DNA from: Perognathus longimembris pacificus | Taxonomy: Eukaryota > Chordata > Mammalia > Rodentia > Heteromyidae | Reading direction: 5' to 3' | Assembly: GCF_023159225.1 (NCBI RefSeq) | Contig: NC_063164.1 | Coordinates: forward strand, 74,047,800 to 74,111,799 | Length of the DNA: 64,000 bases | Shown here: piece by piece, positions 56,641-64,000 of the stretch | Position numbering within the stretch: the stretch's first letter is position 1 | Layout: each line of letters starts with the position of its first letter | The notes under the pieces: generated by a model | Databases searched by the model: none | Seen by the model: only the letters and a program-made list of their open reading frames with translations | Told to the model about the DNA's origin: nothing | Translations under genes and position numbers: made by a program

Positions 56641-57069
56641 AACAGAGTGAATACTTAGACTGAAAATTGAAAATGTAGGTACTAAGTGAAACAGAAGACC
56701 TTGAGACTCTTCCTTAGTAGTTATGCCTTTGGTAGAGTAACTTCTGAATACGTGCTAAAATTAGGTTTAAAGTTCACTTGAGTTTCACACATTGAACAGT
56801 GATATGACTTAGAAAAAGTATACTTGATGCTGCCTAACCATTATGGTTTCTAACCTCACAGAGTATGAGGAAACAGACGTGATCTTAGTTTCCCCTTCTT
56901 TCCCTCCCTTATCCTGTCCCGATCCTGTCTTGTCCTCTCTTGCTATTTTCTACTCTGTTTCTGTCTTACATGTTTCCAAGTATATTTAACCAAAATAGTT
57001 TATAATTTGTACTTACTACAAGTATGAAGCTTGAAGATTTTAAAACAAAATAGAATGTTTTGGGGTTTC
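56641..57069. other. Unannotated sequence
   Basis: A pyrimidine-rich stretch lies at 56885-56960. No gene was recognised. Confidence 0.4.
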
Positions 57070-57715
57070 TTTGGTTTAATTTTTATTGTCAAACTGAGGT
57101 ACAGAGAGATTACACTTTCATACATTAGGCATTGGATACATTTCTTATACTGTTTGTTACCTCCCCCTCAATCCCCACGTCCTCCTACCCCTCTTCCTTT
57201 CCCCCTCATGAGTTATTCAGTTCATTTATACCAAACAGTTTCACAAGTATTGCTTTTGTAGACGTTGTCTTTTTACCCTGTGTCTCTCAATTTTGGTATT
57301 CCCTTTCTATTTCCTGGTTCGAATAGCAGTATACAGGGTATCCAACGTACTCAGATAAGATACACAGATAGTGCAGGTACAACCATTGGAAGGGGATACA
57401 AGAGGATCATCAATAATAGAAGCTACAATATCACATCACATGTTGAAAGTAATTACAACAGTGATATGAGAGTCGTTTACATAACATGGAATTCATTTCA
57501 CTTAGCATCATCTTATGTGTTCATAAGGGCTATTGGGCTGTTGTGATCCTCTGCTTTGACTAGCCTAAACCTGTGCTAATTACTCCTTATGAGGAAGAAC
57601 ATATAGTCCATGATTCTTTGGGTCTGGCTCACTTCACTTAGTATAATTTTTTCCAAGTCCCTCCATTTCCTTATGAATGGGGCAATGTCATTCTTTCTGA
57701 TAGAATTTCTCTAAC
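57070..57715 (-). mobile_element. L1 3' end (3' UTR plus ORF2 stub), antisense
   Basis: T-rich start, antisense 'gaggtacagagagattacac', C/T-rich tract (57160-57210), then all middle blocks to the antisense ORF2 C-terminus ('ccatttccttatgaatgggg'). This is the most complete antisense copy of the common 3' UTR class here. Frames at 57031-57546 are shadows. Confidence 0.88.
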
Positions 57716-58375
57716 AAGTTACTAGTGTACAGAATGTACATTGATTAGAAATTCTACTTATAGAAATCTATGATAAGATTGCCTCATTAGAAGTTTCCAG
57801 GAAACTCCAACAAACGAGAAGAATCAGGATAACAATAGATAGATTATATACAGCTAGATAAAAGCAGGAGCTGGCAGTGAAGAAAAAAAACAAGGATATG
57901 ACAAATGTGTTGGAGTAAAAGAAGTGAAGCAGACAAAAGTAGGAAACACCGAAATTCTTACTCCAGTTGAAAGGGCAAATCCCAAAGCTACACCTATAAA
58001 ATAAGCCAGAGTTCTTGCAAATATTAAATCTCATGGGGAGGATTTAAGATCATCAAGACTGTTCCATATAACAATGAGAGAAACTCATTCTCTCACCCCA
58101 AATACTTTAGGTATCTATGATCAGGTATCTGAACCAACTGGGGACATAAAATCAAGGAGTAATCAAGTCACAGACTCTTCTGACACTCAGCCACGGTATC
58201 TGAGACAGCTAGGAAGAGAAAGGTGTGGAGAAGAAGACTAAAAACAGACCATAGCAAAGTTTAACCACCAGGATTCCCGGACTGCATAAAGCACAGAGGT
58301 CAGTAGGCTCTGCCCTCATTTGCAAGCAACCCCATCATCTGTTGATAGCAGAAGATGAGAGCTACAAGCCATGGT
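57716..58375. other. Unannotated sequence
   Basis: No gene or repeat was recognised. Confidence 0.4.
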
Positions 58376-58856
58376 TCATAAATGGATGGACTCCAGAGTT
58401 GCTGATGTATAAAATATGATCTTCAGGGGGAGACCTGGTTCATCATGCAATATCCTCAGCATACTCCCTCCAAGTCGGGGTTTACTCCTGGATAGGGTCT
58501 GAAAGCACTGAGAAACACGAACACAGTGTCCTGATTTAGTCAGTTCTTTCCAGGGCAGAAGTTGTTTTTCTACTTTCCCATTCTCCAACACATACAGTCC
58601 ATACTCTTCGATTTCCTTTCTCTGAGTGCACACACTAGGGGATCCCTGGAGCACAAGAGAGCCTGCCAGATCTAAAGGCTGAAAAACTTATTGAGATCCA
58701 TGCACAACATATGTAAAGAAGAAAAGTTTCTGGAGTCAATGTAGTCCCATCAAAGACAACAAACCAATGCCTGGCCAATATTTCAGCCTTTGTAATCATC
58801 AAAACATATGTGAGAACAGAGACTGCACTAGACTTCAGTTCTGAAACTTCATACAC
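58376..58856 (-). other. Coding-like minus-strand segment, unidentified
   Basis: Two consecutive minus-strand open frames (58635-58856 and 58376-58654, different frames) lie in a patch less AT-rich than its surroundings. The second reads like ordinary protein ('KEIEEYGLYVLENGKVEKQL'). There is no obvious poly(A), TSD or splice context. It could be a decayed retrocopy, an old ERV internal fragment, or chance. I do not recognise it. Confidence 0.22.
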
Positions 58857-58914
58857 CCATCAGATATGTAGAATACAATATTTGAGGATCTTCAAGAAAA
58901 TAAGAAGAGTTTCA

Positions 58915-59160
58915 AACTCTCTTTCTTTTCCTTCCATTCCTTTCCTGTCTTTCCTTCCTTCCTTCCTTCCTTCCTTCCTTCCTTCCTTCCTTTCTTCCTT
59001 CCTTCTTTTCTCTATATCCCCTTCCTTCCTTCCTTCCTTCCTTCCTTCCTTCCTTCCTTCCTTCCTTCCTTCCTTCCTTCCTTGCTTCCTTCCCTCCTTC
59101 TTTCTTTTCCTTCCTTCCCTTACTCCCCTACCTTCCCTTACTTCCCTTTCTTTCTCTCCT
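58915..59160 (+). repeat. (TTCC)n pyrimidine tract
   Basis: Two long TTCC arrays (about 58950-58992 and 59023-59095) inside a near-pure pyrimidine stretch of about 240 bp. Confidence 0.95.
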
Positions 59161-59215
59161 TTCTATGTCTATCTATCTGTCTATATATCTGTCTATATAT
59201 CTGTCTATATGTCTG

Positions 59216-59267
<52 letters not shown>

Positions 59268-59268
59268 G
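59161..59268 (+). repeat. (TCTA)n tetranucleotide microsatellite
   Basis: Variant units first (TCTG/TATA mix, 59169-59216), then a pure TCTA array to 59268. Confidence 0.95.
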
Positions 59269-59354
59269 TTCACTGACAGAGCACTATATACCATTTGTCT
59301 ACCATTAAAAAAAAAACTCCGGATTTAATCTCCAGTATTGGAGAACACAACAGA

Positions 59355-59510
59355 AGACACTGGAAGGGATTCTATTTGGGACAAGTAGAGGAGCAAGGAA
59401 AGCAGGAGGGACAAGTGAAGGAAATATAGGATGAATGCAATCAGAGTATTCACATGTATGAAGATGTTATAATAAAAGCCATTTTATATTAAGTAATATA
59501 TGATAATTTA
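59355..59510 (+). mobile_element. Possible old L1 3' UTR remnant
   Basis: A purine-rich segment ('ggaaagcaggagggacaagt') then 'tcacatgtatgaagatgtta' and AATAAAA resembles the older L1 3' end class at 44.1 kb. Confidence 0.4.
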
Positions 59511-59849
59511 AAAAGTATAAAACCCCATAAAACTAATTAAAAGAAATTCACTTCATATTAAGTGTCAAAGTAAAATAAAATATATGAGATTTTTAACTTT
59601 ACTCATCTTCAAAATCACTATAGAAAGCACTATGTGCATCCTTACAACTTTTTTAACTGATTCACAAGTTCATGGAAATAAGTAAGGTAAAAATATTTAG
59701 ATCTGTGAGGAAATATGTTGGTATGTATGCAAGTGTTCACAAATGTCTTAATGGAAATATGGTAGATTCAAGAAAGGTTTCAGTGTAATTCCATATAAGG
59801 ACAAAATCAAAGCCCAACAAATAAACACAATGAAACAAATACTTGCAAA

Positions 59850-60075
59850 ATGTGGGGTGGGGTCTAGGCAAACAGAGAGATGTAGATGAATGAAGAGAAG
59901 AGGGGGGAGAATTCATTCAATAATTCAATGTATATTTTACAAGATTGAGAAAAAAAGGGCTGGGCTGGGAGGAATGGGTGAGAATGTTGAAAAGGGTGGC
60001 ATTGATCAAGATTCACTGTACTCATATAACACTTTGTTAAATGGCAAGTTTTTTGTACAATAATTTTAAAATAAA
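59850..60075 (+). mobile_element. Old L1 3' end remnant
   Basis: A G-rich part, 'ggcattgatcaagattcact', 'ttttttgtacaataatttt' and AATAAA near 60070. It shares its terminal layout with the old L1 at 42.7-44.3 kb. Confidence 0.5.
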
Positions 60076-60974
60076 CAAAAGTATTTGGAGACTGAGATTT
60101 ACTCAATCTCGCAATCTTATGGTATTTAACTGAGTGGCATATTTATAAATATATCTGTCAAAACAATAGATTCTGACATAAGACCATTCTGTGGAAAGAC
60201 ATTAGAAAGAGGATGTGTTACAAAATGGATATTCTAGAACAGCAGATGTCTATCAAATGTTTAAGTAAAGATAAAATATTAGCCTCATTTATATATCATA
60301 GGAGCAAAAAATTTAAGAAAGAGTTTATCAGAATATAATTGATAAAAATCAGAGAAGGTATGTAGCTCCTCAAGTGTCTCTGGTTCAAAGAAAATACAAT
60401 CTATATTATAATTTCCAGTGAAAATGACCTCCTTCCTATGCTAGTTCTTGGATGTATAAATATATTAAATGTTTACATTGTGGAAAAGAAAGTGTGTTTC
60501 TACAGAACCTGATAGTGATAGTCATTAAGGCACTTCCTTGGAAATATTTCCCCTTCTGAAATGCAAGTTTACACTTAAGAAGCTTTGCTATAAAATTGTG
60601 TGAACTTTAAATGGGAAGCTACGTGGTTGGTCCAGTCAAGCTTAAATGTAATTTCTGATAATATTAAAGGTATGAAGTAAATGTTAATACATTTCATCAA
60701 TTAAACACATATCAGAAGTATTTTGTGAGCTCTTAATAAATGATTTAAATGAATAGCGATTAATAATCCTAAAATATTTTATAACGTAGATTGTTTGAAA
60801 GTTAATGAATGAAAATTTCAAAATCTGGACAATTAGAATCACTTGAGAATATTTTCAAACTACAATTCTGCTTTTGGAATTTATCAATTTGTTCATTATT
60901 TATTTGATGATTATTTTGTTCTAGATATAAAACAGGAGGTAGGCATAGATGATACCTGCGTTCAAAGACCTTAT
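60076..60974. other. Unannotated AT-rich sequence
   Basis: No gene or repeat was recognised. Confidence 0.4.
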
Positions 60975-61058
60975 CTTCCCTGGCTGGCTTCTAAACACAA
61001 TCATCAAAGCTCAACTTCCTGAGCAGCTAGGATTACAGGCATGAGCCACTGGTGCCTG
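60975..61058 (-). mobile_element. 7SL/B1-like SINE monomer, antisense
   Basis: Antisense 'agcagctaggattacaggc' and 'atgagccactggtgcctgg', the standard 7SL SINE 5' region. The rest is truncated. Confidence 0.75.
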
Positions 61059-61084
61059 GCTGCCAATTTTATTTTATTTTATTT

Positions 61085-61281
61085 TTTGCCAGTCCTAGGG
61101 CTTGATCTCAGGGCGTGAGCACCGTCCCTGGTTTCTTTTTCTTGCTCAAGGTTAGCACTCTACCACTTGAGCCAAAGCACCCCTTCTGGCTTTCTCTATA
61201 TATATGGTGCTGAGGAATTGAATCCATGGCTTCATGTGTACAAGGCAAGCACTCTCTACCACCAGGCCATATTCGCAGCCC
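61085..61281 (-). mobile_element. IDL-Geo SINE, antisense
   Basis: Begins after an ATTTT-rich tail with 'gccagtcctagggcttgat' and ends 'ccatattcgcagcccc'. It sits next to the 7SL fragment. Confidence 0.93.
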
Positions 61282-64000
61282 CTCATTTGTATTTTTCAAA
61301 GAGGAAATTTCCAGTGCTTTGCTTGAGGTTTTTTTTTTCCTCCTGAAAAATAAAATGTGAGTGAATTCTACAAGGCACAGAACCTTTAATTTGTTTTCAG
61401 GATCTCAAGATTGTCTTATGAAGCTCTTGAAAGTCCCCCAGCCACCCACCATGTCAATAAGTGTGGGTGCCATGTGCAGTATCAATTCTTTTTGTCCAAG
61501 TGCACAGCATTGTATGTCACTATAAATTTTACTATCAGTATTAAGATGGACCTAAATTGGGACAGATTCTCTCCTGCTATAGAAATAAAAAAAAGAAGGG
61601 CAGATTTCAAAAATCCAATAATAAAATCATGCACTTCTACATACTTCTTTGTGAGATTCAACTGATTTCATTTTTAATTTCTCTTGAGCTGATGAGTAGT
61701 TCCAAGTTTACTTTTTTCTATCATTATGAATACAATATCTGCTGGAAAAATGTGGGTCCAATATACATGAGAACGTCTTTTGTGAACGTTGTTTTCACTT
61801 AGCATTTCTTTTCTGAGTTATTTTGATGCTCAGAATTTAATTCTGGGATAAGGTATCAAATGTGAGGTTGCTAGCTACATACATACTAACATCCTGCCCC
61901 TATTCAATTTCGAAGAGAAATTCAGGTGTCCTAAATAAATAAATAGTTTGAATAATGTTGGACATTTACTTGGTAGTGTGTCATTCAAAACTCCTCATTT
62001 AACAACAAATTTTACACTGACATATGAATGATGTATAATGCAGTATAATTACTTACAGGGTCCTTGAAAAGAGAAGTCCCTTTTTTTCCAAGTGATTTAA
62101 CTTTGAAAAGGAATTACTTCATGTGTCCAACAAGTACTATTAAAAGGCATTTTATGAGGCATTTTTGTGCATATTTCTACACATGGACAGACTCTTGTGT
62201 GTTCTAAAACCTGTATTTACATGACACACTTTTCTGGTCCAATGGGCAAACACTACTTAGTCCTAAAATAACATCACAGTAATGACTACAGTCAAGACAG
62301 CAAGAACACTCCACCATTATTATCCATATCAGACTGCACCAGATGGGGTATCCACGGTAGAGTGCTGACAGTGGTGAACATTGAACAACTGTTTCTGGTA
62401 TATTCTGTACTCTTAGACACAGCAATATTACATTCAGAATTAAAATAGTGAGTAAGTTCTTAGATTGTGAAGAAGCAGCTATTGCTATGAACTTTTTTCC
62501 CATCTGAAATGAGCAGAGAATTAAATTATGCAAAGTAAGGAAAGGTGACATTAAAGAGAATTTGGTTAATATTTTTTGTGAATTAAACAAGGCGTATTCT
62601 TCTCTATAGTCTTAATTTTGTGATCGATTGTTTTTCACTGTGGGGATATCCTGTTCATGGTAGAATGTTTGGTAGCATTTATAGGCTCTACTGTGTGGAA
62701 ACCAATGTATACTCACCAAGGCTAGGTTAAAAGCAACTCTTTCAGTGAGAGTCACTGATATAAAGCAACAAACTGTTTTAATGTATACATATTATTTTAA
62801 CCAAATAATTTAGTTTGTTTTTCTTCACTAGAATTGGATTTTCCTTATTTACTCAGAAAAAATATGCCCATACTTTTCCTCACAATATGTTTTACTTATG
62901 TGACTTTACATTTTTTTATTCATGGCTATAGGGAATACGTATTTAACACATGTGGTATTATTTCATGTATTTTCATATAGAGAGCACAAAAACAACATGA
63001 GAAATACTAAAGTCCCATGAACAGGTGTCATTTTTAAGAGACTGTTTTCAAGTATTCTTTAAGTAGATATGCATGATAGAGGCCCTTACTGGGTCATGGA
63101 GTGATGGACGTTAGGAGCTCTGAGCTAATTCTTGCTCAATATTAAGAAAAAATATCTTGACTGAGGAATATTTCAAGATAAAACTGCTCTCTCTTAGAAT
63201 CAGTGGGTTATTCAATTGCATTCTCATTTTCTTATGCTTTAGGAATAAAGAGGTTGCTTCCAGGAAATCGGGTAGTTGGAAGAAGAAAGGGATAAGATTA
63301 TTTACCACATCACTGATTATAAACATGACTGGAATTGCAATAACAGAAAGAAGCCAGAATCCCTGCTTATATATCATTGTGAGTGTCCACCAGTGGGTTA
63401 ATTATCTTGCTAAAACTGTCAATTTGGTCATTAGGTGTAGTTAGGGATTCATCATTTTAGTTAATAAAAAATTCTACTTTATAGAGAATAACCACATATA
63501 CATACATGAATTAACGATTTTCAAATTACTAGAATATTGTCAAAGTCCACTTTGACTCAGTTTATTTCTCATGCTTCTTAATCTTTTTTATTTGATAATT
63601 TAAAAGAGATTTTAGGATATTTTGTTTGCTTTAGGGTTATCACTGTGAAACTAAGTTACCAATATTCTGCAGCTATGATGAATTACCATCTGATAAGAAA
63701 TACTGGCTAATATAACACAAAGAAAAATAGCTTTTAACATCTAGTATTGGCATTGAAATGTTTATATATAGGAAATGAAAACAATGAAAAAGGAAGCCCT
63801 TTTACCCTACATAATCTTATATCCTATATAATGCAAAGTATGTAGTTTTATAACAAATATTTAATATATCAAACTTTCATTTATCAGCACATTCTTAGTA
63901 TTAATTTTAAGTTGAGTTGTCATAAATAGCAACAAAATAGTGCACAGACAAAACATAAATATTTATATCAGAATATTAATATTTAATACTAGTAATTTTG
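61282..64000. other. Unannotated AT-rich sequence
   Basis: About 2.7 kb without a recognised repeat or gene. The 128-codon minus frame at 62204-62590 and the opposing frames around 63111-63444 have no motif and no transcript signals. Confidence 0.45.

Noticed and set aside
58810..59276. 152-codon Ser/Phe/Leu/Pro-rich frame
   Set aside because: A stop-free reading of the TTCC and TCTA arrays.
62204..62590. 128-codon minus-strand frame
   Set aside because: No recognisable motif, no transcript signals and AT-rich composition; most likely chance.
63111..63444. Opposing frames near the window end, considered as a receptor exon
   Set aside because: Both strands are open over the same bases and neither shows a family motif; unsupported.
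1..64000. tRNA, rRNA, snRNA genes and CRISPR arrays
   Set aside because: The only tRNA-like sequences are SINE promoters. Direct repeats are microsatellites or dispersed retroelements, not spaced arrays.

Overview
The window is AT-rich mammalian nuclear DNA with no recognisable intact host gene: a retroelement-dense intergenic or deep intronic stretch. The host is most likely a geomyoid rodent (kangaroo rat, pocket mouse or pocket gopher). The main evidence is at least a dozen copies of a dimeric SINE whose left half resembles tRNA-Ala/ID and whose right half matches the 'Geo' monomer. That architecture is published as IDL-Geo and reported only from Geomyoidea. This is family knowledge applied to what I read; no database search was possible.

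Layout. 1-4.7 kb: mostly unannotated, with an antisense L1 3' end at 1.5-1.9 kb and old SINE dimers at 2.9 and 4.0 kb. 4.7-6.2 kb: two unrelated ERV LTRs, the first split by a 93-bp L1 tail. 6.3-12.3 kb: IDL-Geo copies, old L1 3' ends, CA/TG microsatellites and an AT-rich island. 12.3-18.9 kb: mostly plain sequence with a few old SINEs. 18.97-26.65 kb: the centrepiece, a three-level nest. An antisense L1 3' fragment with a 13-bp target-site duplication (TSD) holds an IDL-Geo in its tail (11-bp TSD) and a 6.85-kb sense L1 in its 3' UTR (17-bp TSD). The inner L1 has a 5' UTR, a broken ORF1, a broken ORF2, a 3' UTR and a tail. It also carries about 300 bp of extra 5' sequence that looks like a captured, antisense host exon.

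26.7-47.3 kb: sparse. It holds L1 3' ends at 27.9, 32.4 and 42.7-44.3 kb (the last a nest of its own), IDL-Geo copies at 32.0, 35.1 and 36.4 kb, a G-rich tract at 36.05 kb, an inverted repeat at 28.96 kb and a probable processed pseudogene at 41.0-41.8 kb. 47.3-48.2 kb: an L1 3' end fused to an IDL-Geo inside one shared TSD, with an inverted repeat at the junction, read here as a template-switch chimera. 48.9-64 kb: more SINEs and L1 3' ends, a long TTCC/TCTA microsatellite at 58.9-59.3 kb, and unannotated AT-rich sequence to the end.

No functional gene, tRNA, rRNA, CRISPR array or operon-like structure is supported. Nothing here is a novel coding system. The notable content is how the retroelements were built and nested.
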